Of a stretch of 64,000 bases of DNA, positions 20,674 through 31,389 are shown one piece after another. This DNA is from Phymatolithon calcareum (taxonomy: Eukaryota > Rhodophyta > Florideophyceae > Hapalidiales): contig OZ345383.1 in the NCBI GenBank assembly GCA_977006965.1, positions 558,001-622,000 on the forward strand. The letters run 5' to 3'. The position numbers and the translations under genes are program-made. A model generated the notes under the pieces. The model had not been told where the DNA came from. It ran no database searches and saw only the letters and a list, made by a program, of their open reading frames with translations. The stretch's first letter is position 1. Every line of letters starts with the position of its first letter.

Positions 20674-21960
20674 ATGGGGACACAGTTTATGAACCTTTTC
20701 TCGCCCATACGCAAGAACGAACAAGCGAAGGATAGCGTGACGCCATCGCTGGCGACGCTCAACGAGATTGTCGACTTTCTCCACGTCGGGCAGTTGCGAA
20801 CGAACAGTTCTGAACCCTATCGCTATTTCGTATTGCGTGACAACGGTCAACTAAGCACGTTGGACGGAAAGCTTGGTCTAAGCATGGGCGGCGCAGAGGT
20901 AGTCGTTAACAACGAGGTATATTCCTTCCGCATTTGCGAGCGCGCCCGTCGCAACACCCCCTCCTTGTACACTAACGTGCAAGCACCGGACCGTGCTCAA
21001 TACGCCGCCTGGCGTCTCGCGTTCGAAATCGTCCTTCACGGCACCCGCGTCGCCGATCAGTATATTGCCGAGCCGGACCGCCCGCTTGCGGTCGGGTCAC
21101 ACGCCCTCCTTCTCAACGGACTTCGCGCTCGCACGCGTCACACCGTGGTTATCAAGGTTGTTCCGCGCTCCTTGCCGGATCCGCGCTGCTCGTTCGCGCT
21201 CACGCGTGTGTCTCGTAAGATTCGCGACGGGGGGGCAAACTCCCATTACATTGTTGACGTTTGTGATGTGTACCACTCGGCACATGAGACACATGTGGTC
21301 ATGCCGTATGTTGGGCCGCCACTTTCGTCCTTGCTGAACAAACCCATGGATGAAAAGCGTGCGCGCGTCATGTTCAATCAGCTCGTTTCGGCCGCGGACG
21401 TTTTGCACCATGCCGGTATTATCCATGGTGCCATATGTCCTAATAATGTGCTTGTGGAAGCTGTCAGCCCCGGGCTTCACCTCCGTCTCTCCGGATTCTC
21501 TCTCGCACTTGTCCCGGACCCGCGCATAAAGGACGGAAGGGCTCCGCATCGCACTCTGAAGGAACTTGTGCATGGACTTGCACCGGAGGGCCTGCAGTAC
21601 ATTGCACCGGAGCTGGTCAAGAACCCCATGGCAATGTCTCCGAGTTCGGACTTTTGGTCGCTTGGTGTTTTGCTTTATCGGGCACTCACCGGTGAGCTTC
21701 CTTTTCTCTTTCACGAAACAGGTGGTGAGGGTGAGAAGGAGGAATCAGACCAAACGCACATCCTTGACTTTCTGGAAAAGTGCGCAGGAATTGATGATTT
21801 GCCAGATAAGTTTTTATTCCCGCCGGAGTCGGAGGCCGTGAAAACCCTTAGCGGCGATGCAAAGAGTTTGCTCCGTATGCTGCTTGCCGCGAAGTCATCG
21901 AGAAGAAGAGAGGTAACCGCTATAATGCAACACCCCTGGGTGACAGGACCTCGTCAGTGA
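20674..21960 (+). CDS. PH domain plus protein-kinase-fold protein, probable pseudokinase
   Basis: 428 aa from the ATG at 20674 (the frame also opens at an upstream TTG). Residues ~36-121 form a PH domain (VGQLRTNSSEPYRYFVLRD ... APDRAQYAAWRLAFEIVL, with the conserved C-terminal Trp). A kinase fold follows, residues ~140-428. The ATP-anchoring lysine is present (VVIKV, Lys161). The catalytic loop reads HGAICPNN (251-258), so the HRD aspartate is missing. The DFG motif reads SGF (273-275), so the metal-binding Asp is missing too. The glycine loop is unrecognisable. The APE (311-313) and the structural Asp of SDFWSLGVLLYRAL are kept. The closest shape is the CaMK/AGC group. It likely acts as a scaffold at phosphoinositide membranes; this is inference. 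Confidence 0.85.
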   Translation: MGTQFMNLFSPIRKNEQAKDSVTPSLATLNEIVDFLHVGQLRTNSSEPYRYFVLRDNGQLSTLDGKLGLSMGGAEVVVNNEVYSFRICERARRNTPSLYTNVQAPDRAQYAAWRLAFEIVLHGTRVADQYIAEPDRPLAVGSHALLLNGLRARTRHTVVIKVVPRSLPDPRCSFALTRVSRKIRDGGANSHYIVDVCDVYHSAHETHVVMPYVGPPLSSLLNKPMDEKRARVMFNQLVSAADVLHHAGIIHGAICPNNVLVEAVSPGLHLRLSGFSLALVPDPRIKDGRAPHRTLKELVHGLAPEGLQYIAPELVKNPMAMSPSSDFWSLGVLLYRALTGELPFLFHETGGEGEKEESDQTHILDFLEKCAGIDDLPDKFLFPPESEAVKTLSGDAKSLLRMLLAAKSSRRREVTAIMQHPWVTGPRQ

Positions 21961-22316
21961 TGAACAGTCTACTCGATTTGTTGCCGTTAAGAAGTCAATG
22001 GGATATTTAACGAATTCTAAGAAGACTGGTGCTCCCCTTGCGGTTATCGAAATGCCCAAGGGGCACAGGCACTTGGATTTGAGGTCAAGCCATGGGGCGT
22101 TGCCAAAGTAGGCGAGCATACTCTTGGACAGAGGTGTGATTTTTGTGACCACAATCTGGGGCGTGATTGATTGCATCCGCATTGCACTACTTGCGGACCT
22201 CTGTCTTGCTCGTTTCTTAACGAGGACATGTTCATGTGGGCTGAGCGGCACATGAACTCCGGGTGGGTTTTCTTTGTTTCGTTTTGCTGGACAAGTTGTT
22301 GTTCGGTTTGCCGATT

Positions 22317-24590
22317 TCAATGAACAAGATGACCGTTGATTAGCTGGACTGGATGCGCAGAGCTGTATGAGCGCCTAACGTGGAACTGAACCGGCGGTAT
22401 ACCAGTGAAGCAAAGTGCACCAGGCAGGATGTGTTTTCGTTCGAGAAACATTGAATAACCGTTGGATTCATTCATTGACAGGAACGAGGAACAGCCAGCC
22501 CTTGTGTCGTACAGGGGAATACTGTAGGGGTTAAATGCCTGACCATCGATCATTGATGGCAGGGTCTCATCTGTGACAGCTAATGACTGTTCCGAAGTGA
22601 CGAACGAATTTTGCTAATCACCATCTAGCCACAACCGAAATGTGCAGAATATATTTCCATCCCGCTATCAGTTCCGCAAGACAGAGTGAGTGCTTTTGCG
22701 TCTGCGACATCAATGGAGGCCCATCAGACGCGGAAATGCCTTAAGCGCATGATGTGCTTACGGCATTTCCTCGTAACAGTCACCGAACGACTCTTCGTCC
22801 GTGAGGGTTTTCCCTTCAACCCACCCGCCTTCCCATCATTGATTTCGAGTTTGTTTTTATGCCGGACGTTGGTGCATCAAACAGTTTCGTGATAAGATAT
22901 TCCGCTTTAATCTATACAATGAAGTCAAACGACGACGGTCTCTCTTTTCAAATTACCGTAGAACCACTGAAACAATGTGATGGATGTAAAATATCTTACA
23001 GTTGGCGTGTTTTCCGGCCGGCGTTGGCCACGCCTTTAATCAGAAGTACAGAACGAGAACAGATCTTGCATCCATGGACTTTCAATTCGAACGATTATGG
23101 AGCCGCCCGGTCGCTGTGGACGGCCTCTCCACTAAGTAGCAGGGGGAGAAGACGCCAAGAAGCGCTCTCAAGCGAACCACTCAAGTACCCGGAACATACG
23201 CCTCTCTTAGCGATATACCAAACCAAGATATCGAATCGGCCATAACAAACGGCTCCGACGTCATCAAGTGGAATCAAATGAAGCCTTCTAGACGTGCAAA
23301 ACTCTTAGGGGAATAAAGCAATAATCATCATCAGAACGAGAACACTGACTCTTCCGGAAGATGCAGACACCAGTGAAAGAAAACGACATGATCTCTTCGT
23401 CTTGAGAAGAACGCGTTTCAGTCCTGTTGGTTCTCACAGAGTCGTTACATGTGCGTAAAATTACAGCTTTTGGAATAGACATTCGCAGAACAGTTCTGTG
23501 ACTCAGAGAACGGAAAACGGTACCCATGATCAAGCGCTCGGTCACTTCTCGTTCATTCGCTGTCGCTCGGGCGCCCACCCTTGCCTCATCGATCTTTATA
23601 TCGGCCCATATGGAGGTCACGCCAGTGTAGCACTCGCCCAAGCGCCTTAGCACCGTTCGACTAATGACTGGCTCCAACGGATTAGAGGAAAAATATTGTG
23701 CTCAAACCGTCCACTGACATCGCCCTCCACCCACCCGAAACAAAACCACAGTTCCTGTGCTTAACTCTCAACGGATTAGTATCGCATAGCTCACAAGCCG
23801 CCCAGCAATCTCGAGTGCTGGTGCTAGCACTGAACGTCTATGCATGCACGGTGAACGGAAACATTCCGGCCGATATCCATGACACTGCCCGTCATGCGCT
23901 GCAGTCTCAGCTGCACTGCTCCAACCTCCCCCTATGTATGTTGACCCTTTATAAGTCATTATATTTGCTCATTTCAGTTAACACGGAAAGGCGGAATCAA
24001 GCCAGGTTTGACAAATATTCTTGGCTACATTCTTCTCCCGGCTGCCCGACGCTACCTGGCCGCACCGGACCGTATTCCCACCGCTATATCAAAATGATTA
24101 TGCCCCTTAGAGTATTTGACAAGCAGGTGAGAGGCGAAGTGCTCGACTTTTATCTTCCTTCTTGTCTTCATCGCAGACGCTTCCTCTCCCCGGCCGTCTC
24201 TAGCGCCAAAAGTGGTTTATTTTTCGATACCGACAAACACTGTTTTGTACATAAAACCGGATGTGCATCCCTGAAATGTATTCCAAAGGTGAAAACCAGT
24301 GTGCTGTGCTGTGGGGCGATATGTTTACTGTACTCTCTTTTCTATTTCGCGTCAAACTGATTTCTCCTAACTTCGTTCTTGACGTTCTTGGTCTTAAGTA
24401 TATGACTTTCTATTGGAAGCGTGGATCTCTGGCTTGTCATGATTATTACTATACACCTATAGTAGTAATCATGGGAAGTAGCACGACCCTGCTTTCAGTG
24501 GCCACGGGGCCAGACATGCACCTTCGTACTTATCGAGAGCGAGTCTCCGAAGCGAAGGTCCGGTAGTTTGGTCTCGGATACGTACGAAGG
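22317..24590. repeat. AB repeat, copy 1 (unclassified interspersed element)
   Basis: Matches copy 2 at 28,920-29,479 joined to 31,403-32,700. The left part (A, 22.32-23.01 kb) and right part (B, 23.3-24.57 kb) are contiguous here, showing they form one element. B contains a conserved open stretch on the plus strand (23,813-24,360) shared with copy 2, but its composition is not clearly coding. It also carries a TATA-like TTTATAAGTC followed by TTTCAG near 23,950. A third partial B copy is at 44,130. Element class unknown; no terminal repeat found. Confidence 0.65.
22728..22774. repeat. Hairpin within AB repeat, copy 1
   Basis: Imperfect version of the perfect hairpin at 29280-29326 in copy 2. 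The stem around GGAAATGCC / GGCATTTCC is kept, with two mismatches. Confidence 0.75.
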
Positions 24591-24596
24591 TGAATT

Positions 24597-25095
24597 GTAC
24601 GGGGACGACCATGCCTACTCAACGACCTCGACCGCCTCGAAACAACGCGTTATCGTGTTCGACGAAGATGATACCACACTCGACATTCCAGGTCGGCGGA
24701 GCTGGGATTCTGATATTGAGCGGCGAAGAATCTGTTATGGAAGTATCGCTGGACGCTGGGGCTGTTAGCTCTTCATTCGACGAGGAGGCATTTGCCGCCG
24801 TACATGCGTTTCAAGCAATGCCAACCCTACAGCTTTCCCGCGGCAGCACCATCAGATGGTTCACGGACAGCCGTAGCTGTAGACGCGCTCAACGGGCAAC
24901 CGCGGGTGTTTGGTGACATGGTGCGGAACCTATGGAATCTTATGGAACGGTTATTTTCACGCGAGCTTCAAAAAGAGTGTATTTGGATACCGAGTCACTG
25001 CGGCGTCGTGACGAATGAGGCCGCTGATAAGCTCGTGCGGCGGGGAATTTTGGAATCGAGTCTTGTGCTGCATTAAGCGATACCTCTCACTTTCG
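24597..25095 (+). pseudogene. LINE family a fragment (RNase H region)
   Basis: Matches the RNase H part of the LINE at 29.5-31.4 kb in shifted frames: SRGSTIRWFTDS near 24,840, then VRNLWNLMERLF...IWIPSHCGV..NEAADKLVRRGI to about 25,075. Both ends are truncated and the frame is broken. It directly abuts the right end of AB copy 1. Confidence 0.75.
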
Positions 25096-25246
25096 GGATT
25101 CCCAAGAGGTCGGTGTATATGCGTTCGGTACATGCGCTAAAATACCTCGAAAATCGCTTATGTTTCTCACCATCACCCTGTAGTATGCACAATAGACTCT
25201 ACAAATAAGGAGATTTAGACCCTATCTCCTGAAACCATTCGGCCAC

Positions 25247-25520
25247 CGATTCATTCATTCATTCATATTGCGTTTTCCCCTAGTGGAGCAAGAAGCGTTT
25301 CGAGGGCCTAAGTTTCTATCAATTTATTCTATCGTTAGCGAGCTGGACAGCTGCATAACGTTCGTGATGACCATGTGATGCCGCAAAAACAACCCGAAGA
25401 ATGTTGGGAATCGCATTTGTTGACGTGCAGGTTGCCGTCGATTCGAACAGTCCAGCAAATATTCTTTTCGCTAATCTTGGCAAGCTAAGTTTACAAATTA
25501 GAACTGGTTTCACCCGCTCT
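25247..25520 (-). pseudogene. LINE family c 3' fragment with (GAAT)n tail
   Basis: On the minus strand a translation ends ERYAAVQLANDRIN-stop and is followed by a conserved 3' UTR, ending in GAATGAATGAATG at 25,247. The same 3' end (KATAKLANDRIE-stop, then GAATGAATG) recurs at 34.05-34.2 kb. The simple-repeat tail is typical of target-primed retrotransposition. Confidence 0.55.
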
Positions 25521-25650
25521 TTCCATACATGCGATACTTGAGTAAGAAACTGGTACTCAATTGTTCTCCCACTGCCCAGTCGTATCCGAGGAAGAGGTGC
25601 AACCTCTCGGTAGCAGGGGTTATCGAGAAATAATAATTAAATGAGAAAAG

Positions 25651-26380
25651 GATGGATGGATGGATGGATGGATGGATGGATGGATTTCTGTTTTATTGAA
25701 GCTCCCTTAGTCAATTATCATTGCACCTGAGAGACTTTTCGTTGCGCTATAATCCTTCGCTTACGTTTTCATTTTGATTTCGGACATTTTCTTTGGACGG
25801 TATCAACTGCCATTTCCAGCATCTCTTTTTGAATATCGGAAAGTCGTTGCTTGGGCATTAAGTTTGAGATAACTGTGAGAGCTTCATCGAGTTCGGAATC
25901 TTCGTTTCTTGATTGTTCTTGCCAGGAATATGGGAAGCGGTGAAATAACCAATGCGTGCAAAGAAGCCTGTGCTAAATGAGAAAAGGTGGATATTACCTT
26001 TTCTCATTTTTCCAATTATCCGATCACTTTCCCACAAGAGCTGAATGTTTCGTAACACTGTTGAGAGCGAATATGCCTGTGCAGAAGAACAATAGACTAT
26101 ATCAATTCCAGCACACAACGGGCTTTAGCCTCGACTAAAGAATCTGCTGTGAGTGGCTCTCAAGTCTTTCCTCCGTGCTACAAATGCCGTAGATGATAGA
26201 TACATCAAGACACACAGTCGCACGGGACAAACTGTAGAGCATGTGATGGTTCATCACGTCTCCGAATAAAGGCGGGCGCAATGAGGAAAAACAATTAGGA
26301 CAAGAATCCACGAAGCAAGACTTAAACCATTCCATTTGTTCGAGCAATACCAAGAAGGAAGCACGATCAACAACCACGAC
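25651..26380 (-). pseudogene. LINE 3' fragment with (ATCC)n tail
   Basis: At its left end lies a run of seven or more GGAT units (minus strand ATCC tail, 25,651-25,685). To the right, minus-strand translations include CPNC...VMNHHML, which looks like the terminal CCHC of LINE proteins, and a short LSDIQKEMLEMAVDTVQRK end. Frames are interrupted. Assignment to a family is uncertain. Confidence 0.4.
25975..26009. repeat. Perfect hairpin, 14-bp arms
   Basis: Arms 25975-25988 and 25996-26009 are exact reverse complements around a 7-nt loop, inside the LINE fragment. Confidence 0.9.
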
Positions 26381-26399
26381 TGTCCGATCCTTTACGAGC

Positions 26400-27120
26400 T
26401 AAGCAACTAGGCCCTCTTTTGTAATGCTACTGCCAATAAAGGAATCGCCTCTGGTATTAAACCCATTGGCGATATGGGTCACTTTCGCTTGAAGAAGTGG
26501 TACACTTTTGTCAGGCCTTGTGCAGTGCCCTGTGTCGAGGCCTACAAAGTTTCCAACAAGCTAAAAGTCTATTGTAGGTGCTCGTCCCAAGCTACGCTCA
26601 TCACGATGGAGCGACTTTGCAATCTAGATCTAACTACACCTACGCGAAAGACAGCGATGCAGCGCATAGACACACGAGAGTCACGTGCCCGTATGGCCCA
26701 TCAGATCACTTACTACGACCAGCATGACTACCGCGATCCAAATTGTGCGGCGTACAGTCGCGAGAGGAAAAAGCGACCGCCTCGGGACAGCGACATAACA
26801 GCGGGTGCGAAATCGGGATAGGTCGCAAGTTGTAGAGCGTTGAGGGTCCCTGCTATGGCACCCTCTTGCAGTTAGGCAAAGAAGACACTTCCTCACCAAT
26901 GATAAAGAGCTCTTCCTCCTAACTGCACCTACTCGTCATACCAAGCACGTGGCGTCCCGTAGATTAAGCAGATCCAATCTCATACATTTATCCGATTTTC
27001 ATCCATCCTTGTCGCGCGTGATCACTGTACCCCGCAACACAAGACAATGTAGAATCCCCAGGAATAGTAGCATTCGTTTAAATAGATACGCCCGGACCCC
27101 CGAACCTCAAGTTTAGCTAA
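26400..27120. other. Intergenic stretch without confident gene
   Basis: A 115-codon open stretch on the plus strand (26,474-26,821) has no recognised motif. Nothing else is seen. Confidence 0.4.
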
Positions 27121-27122
27121 GG

Positions 27123-27407
27123 TCAAGGCAAAAAATAACAAAAACACGAACGAATAAACACCAATACTTTATCTAGACCAACCTCAACACAAATGATAAG
27201 CGTACGGCCACTCAGAGCGTCCTGGTTTCGAAACTGTTGATGAAACGTGTCCACAACAGTGTTCTCGCCCTGTACAGTCTCGAGCGGCAATTGCCTCACT
27301 GTCTCTTTGCAAGATACGCAGAGAAACAGGATGCAGTATAATGCTACAACCACGAGAGTCCTTACCATCCATGATGGATGACTCGTTGGCTGAATTTTTA
27401 GTACCAT
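27123..27407 (-). CDS. Small ORF with signal-peptide-like N-terminus
   Basis: 94 codons; an internal ATG at 27368 gives MVRTLVVVALYCILFLCVSC, a textbook signal peptide, followed by KETVRQLPLETVQGENT and ~50 less convincing residues. It diverges from the Fanzor fragment at 27,506 across a TATA-containing spacer. It might be the first exon of a secreted protein or a chance ORF. Confidence 0.3.
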   Translation of the reverse strand: MVLKIQPTSHPSWMVRTLVVVALYCILFLCVSCKETVRQLPLETVQGENTVVDTFHQQFRNQDALSGRTLIICVEVGLDKVLVFIRSCFCYFLP

Positions 27408-27408
27408 C

Positions 27409-27416
27409 TATATAAA
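27409..27416 (+). promoter_or_regulatory. TATA box upstream of Fanzor copy 2
   Basis: TATATAAA, 90 bp before the ATG at 27506, a normal spacing for a TATA-driven gene with a ~60-nt leader. Confidence 0.45.
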
Positions 27417-27505
27417 GTCCACGTCAATGCTTACCTACCGAAGCTACACTCGACCACTCCACAACCTAACCACCAGCCCAGAGACCACCGAACTCTGGGT
27501 GGGAC

Positions 27506-27905
27506 ATGGATGTCGTCGCTACACCTGCCGGCGACGGCGATGACGACGATACACCGTCGAAGAAGAAACGGCGCACCATCGCCGCGAACAACGAACTACA
27601 ACAATTCGCGTCGATACGCAAAATACCGAAGGCCAATAGAAGCACAAGGGCGAAGACCATAACGTCGTCCGCGGACGCATGCATTCGGTCCGATATGCAG
27701 AACCGGGATATGCTGGTCCAAGTTATGGACCGGCACGCGAGGTCGCTCGGTACTCTCCGGCATATCGTCTCCGTGTACCTCAATGTCCTCGCGGACGACG
27801 AGCCTGCTGACATTTCGCACGAACTGGTGTTTGAAAATTGGTTTATATCAACGCTTTTTCTGCGTTTCGCCAACCGAAGCGTACGCGCTGACGCTCAAAG
27901 AAGAT
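27506..27905 (+). pseudogene. Fanzor-like gene, copy 2 (5' fragment only)
   Basis: ATG-initiated frame encoding an acidic leader, a KKKRR basic patch and RTITSSA-like and RHIVSVYLNVLADDEP segments. These align with the start of the Fanzor gene at 45.25 kb (RTITSSLNASL, RHLVSVFLNVLADEQD, then LIFQESFVNNLFTLL against LVFENWFISTLFLRF). At the position of the premature TAA in the 45-kb copy, this copy has an Arg codon, so it preserves the ancestral open frame there. Homology stops at about 27,885-27,905, where a large inverted repeat begins, so the RuvC region is absent. The frame runs 171 codons only because it reads into that inverted repeat. Confidence 0.65.
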
Positions 27906-27911
27906 GGAACA

Positions 27912-28058
27912 ACACGGATGTCGAACCTGTGCCACTTCATTTCGAAAATTATGTCGAACAACGTCCCATTCCGCAGTCATGTTACATGCATGACTGCGGA
28001 ATGGGACGTTGCTCGACATAATTTTCGAAATGAAGTCGCACAGGTTCGACATCCGTGT
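27912..28058. repeat. Nearly perfect inverted repeat, 70-bp arms
   Basis: Arms 27912-27981 and 27989-28058 are complementary at 68 of 70 positions around a 7-nt loop. Each arm reads as plausible protein (TRMSNLCHFISKIMS). A transcript would form a long double-stranded hairpin. Confidence 0.95.
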
Positions 28059-28197
28059 CTTGTCGACCGGGATTTTAACTGTCCGTCCCTCTTGTTCCAA
28101 CGTCCATATTTTTGCTGCTTCTCCTATGCGTCCGATTGTTGATAGGATACCTTCTTCTCCTTGTTTTAGAGCTTCGTTGAGGTGCTTCTCTTCTCTA

Positions 28198-28280
28198 CCT
28201 CGCCAAGAGAATAACACCATCCCACAACAGTTATAATATTATAATGACAGTTGCGGGATGGTGTTGTTCTCTTGGCGAGG
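28198..28280. repeat. Second inverted repeat, ~40-bp arms
   Basis: Arms 28198-28237 and 28238-28280 pair almost without a loop, with two mismatches and a 3-nt gap. Confidence 0.9.
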
Positions 28281-28289
28281 ATCTATGAG

Positions 28290-28919
28290 CAAGTGTTGAC
28301 AAACGACACAGGGATACATAGAGACTGATTTCCTTACCTCATGACGACGGTTTCCAATGGACCCAAATTCAGACCCGCCAGCGCCTACATACACCGATAC
28401 CGACATGACAAGCAAAAGAATGGGACCCGAGCACACGTACCGCACGACTCGACAACCAAAACGAGCACCTGTTGACAGACCCGACAGCCTGTATCACCGC
28501 CCGCCGACAATACCGGTCTTTGTGCGAAGCTGCAACGACTCCATAGTCGGGAAATATCGGCGAAATGGAGATGGTGAGGAAGCATCTCCGATGGCGATAT
28601 CTCAGAGGATATGAGACGAGCAGTAGACTGCTTCTTCGTACATCAAATACGCTTAAAAACGCAGCACGTTTGTCTGTGCGATTGGTGCGCGACCCGTTGC
28701 AGTGTGATGGCATCGGATAGTCCGGACGAACAGGGTGAAGAATGTTGAACATGGCAGATTTTTTGAATCCTGTTTTCCCGTCGTTGTTCTGCCGCATTGC
28801 TCCGCTTATATAGGCCTGGATTCGGCACCACACGGGTGCAAATACTGACGACAATAAGACTGATGTCATTGGGGTGTGGGAATCGATATTTCGGTTCGCT
28901 GCAAGTCAGCTGTTGATTA
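28290..28919. other. Stretch without recognised gene
   Basis: Only short ORFs on both strands and no known motif. It lies between the second inverted repeat and AB copy 2. Confidence 0.4.
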
Positions 28920-29279
28920 TTGAACAAGATGACCGTTGACTAGGCTGGATGTGCAGAGCTACATGAGCGCCTAACGAGGAGCAGAAAAGGCGGTATACCA
29001 GTGAAACAACGAACGCCAGCACGTGTTTTCGTTCGAGTAACATTGAATAACCGTTTGATCCATCGACAGGAAAGAGTAACGGCGCTTGTGTCGTGCGGGG
29101 GTATAGCGGTTAAACGTCCGACCATAGATGATGGTAGGGTCCCATCTGCGACATAAGGAGTGACGAATCTTGCAAATAATGTAGCCGCAACCGAGGGGAG
29201 CAGAATAAAATCTCATCCTGCTATCAGGTCAGCGAAACAGAGTGGTTTTGCCTCTGCGACATCCATGGAGGCCCATCAG

Positions 29280-29326
29280 ACGCGGAAATGCCTTAAGAAC
29301 ATAATCTTCTTAAGGCATTTCCGCGT
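29280..29326. repeat. Perfect hairpin, 20-bp arms, in AB repeat
   Basis: Arms 29280-29299 and 29307-29326 are exact reverse complements with a 7-nt loop. Present in diverged form in copy 1. Confidence 0.95.
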
Positions 29327-29479
29327 AACAGTCACCAACTCTTCGTCCGTGAGAGTTTTCCCTTCAATCCACCTTGATTAATCAAACAGTTACTTGATAA
29401 GATATTCGGCTTTAATCTATAAAGGCAACGGTCAATCTTTTCAAGTTTCCGTAGAACCACAGTATTAAAGAGTCAGATG

Positions 29480-31389
29480 CAGAAATGCAAGGTATTGGGA
29501 TTTGCTGCAGGTGGAAGGTCACCGCTGGGAATCATTGACGGCAACGTCAAGATCGACGGAGAGAGAATCAAAGCAGTTCCGGCATATAAGTTCCTCGGAG
29601 TTAACGTGGACCAACGACTGAGCTTCAAATTGCACTGCAAGGAAGTGAGTCTGAAACTCCGGTCCAAGACTCGATTCATCCGAGCGCTGGGAGGGACATT
29701 TTGGGGCGCCGAGACACCGACGATGGAGGCGTTCCGAAAGAGCTACTGCGAGCCAGTTGTATTATACGGTGCATCATCCTACGCAGTACATGGCTGCGAC
29801 TCACACATCAAACAAGCCGAAATCGCACGAAACGACGCAGCGCGAGCGGCCAGCGGCTGCCTTAAAGCTACGGCAGTTGCCAAGCTTCGGGCACTGACAG
29901 GGATGCGTAGCCTGCGGGACATCGGAGAGATGGATGCTACTCTTGTTATGGAGAAAGCACTTCGACTCGAACCGGGGGCTCCAGTGGGTCTTGCAACCCA
30001 CTCACGCGAGCTCAAACCAAGACGCAACGTACTGTCATGGCGGGAATCAAGCGCCTATTATCTGGCCGAGAAAGGGATCCTCGCTCTACCACGCAGGGGA
30101 TTCCACCCGCCAATCGGGAAGGATCGCTCAAGCAACAGGTTTATGACCTTCATAACGCCTATTTCCGCGAAGGATGAACCGGAGGAGAAGCGCGCCGCCA
30201 CAGAAGCCTTTATTTTGGAGCGTAATGCAGTGAGAACAGCGGATATCGAAACATGGACAGATGGAAGTGTGGGAGAAATACCGCAAGCTCATGTCTGGGA
30301 TCTGAATCACGGAGAACGCGTCTCCGTAAAATGGGACGAAGGTTTGTACACCGCGACCTTCAACTCTACCGAACATCAGAACCACGACGCAGCGAAACGG
30401 TTTGAAGCTCGACATGGCAAGCCGCCGGATGTCCTCTTGGTCTACGACGACGGGGACGAGCATGCCTACGAAACGACCCCGACGGCCTCGAAGCAGCGCG
30501 TTATCCTATGCGATGAAGATGATGACACACTCGACATGTACCGTACAATCCCACCGCAGGTCGGTGGTGCGGGCGTTTTGGTGCTGTGCGGAGAAGAAGC
30601 GATACTGGAAGAAGGGCTGTCCGCTGGGGCCATTGGCTCCTCATTCGACGACGAGGCTTTTGCGGCCGTACACGCATTTCAGGCAGCATCCAGTCTACCG
30701 ATATCGCGCGGCAGCACTATCCGATGGTTCACCTACAGTAAGAGCTGCATAGACGCACTCAACGGCCAGCCGCGGCTGTTTGGAGAGATGGTTCGGAAAC
30801 TGTGGAATATTATGGAACAAATCATGGCACAGGAGATTCACATAGAAGGCATTTGGATACCGAGTCACTGCGGAGTCCCGAAAAATGAGGCTGCTGATGA
30901 GCTCGCGCGCCGGGGAATCTCGGAATCAAGCCTGCTATCACATCAAGCGGTACCTCTCACCATGGAAGCGGCACGATTCATTATCAAACCGCCTTGTAGA
31001 AGCAAACCAGTTACCATCCCGACACTCCCGGAAGATCTACACATCTCACATACACAGGCTGAGGTAATACTCCACCAGCTCATAACTAATTGCTGTCCAA
31101 TCGTCGCCAGCTTTCACCATGGACACAACGAGAATGAGCCACTTCCTCACGACCCAATGTGCAAGAAATGCCTGTATGGTGTGAAGGAAACTGTGGAACA
31201 TATGATCCTACATTGTTCGGGTCGGGCTGTTAGTCGACGGAAATTCATCGGCAGAGTTCGGAGCAAAACGGTAGAAGATCTGTGCAGAGAGAAACCCGTA
31301 GCGATAATCCAATATTTGAACGAAGAGAACTGCTCGAGAGCAAGTTTAGGCGTTAACTTAAAAATTGACGTCGTCTGCAATAAAGAAAG
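29480..31389 (+). mobile_element. LINE family a, 5'-truncated copy with RNase H (642-aa open frame)
   Basis: A single open frame 29477-31405 encodes the C-terminal part of a non-LTR retrotransposon protein. First comes the end of the reverse transcriptase/thumb (PAYKFLGVNVDQRLSFKLHC). An RNase H domain follows: first acidic block IETWTDGSV near residue 255; TIRWFTYSKSCIDAL, where the expected WFTDS Asp is Tyr; then IWIPSHCGVPKNEAADELAR with the catalytic His/Asp region. Last is a terminal CCHC, CKKCLYGVKETVEHMILHC. The RT fingers/palm and any ORF1 are missing, so it is 5' truncated. A 13-bp direct repeat (AAAGAGTCAGATG, 29467-29479 and 31390-31402) flanks it. The apparent start codon lies inside the left repeat, so the open frame is not a natural gene start. 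Confidence 0.85.
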
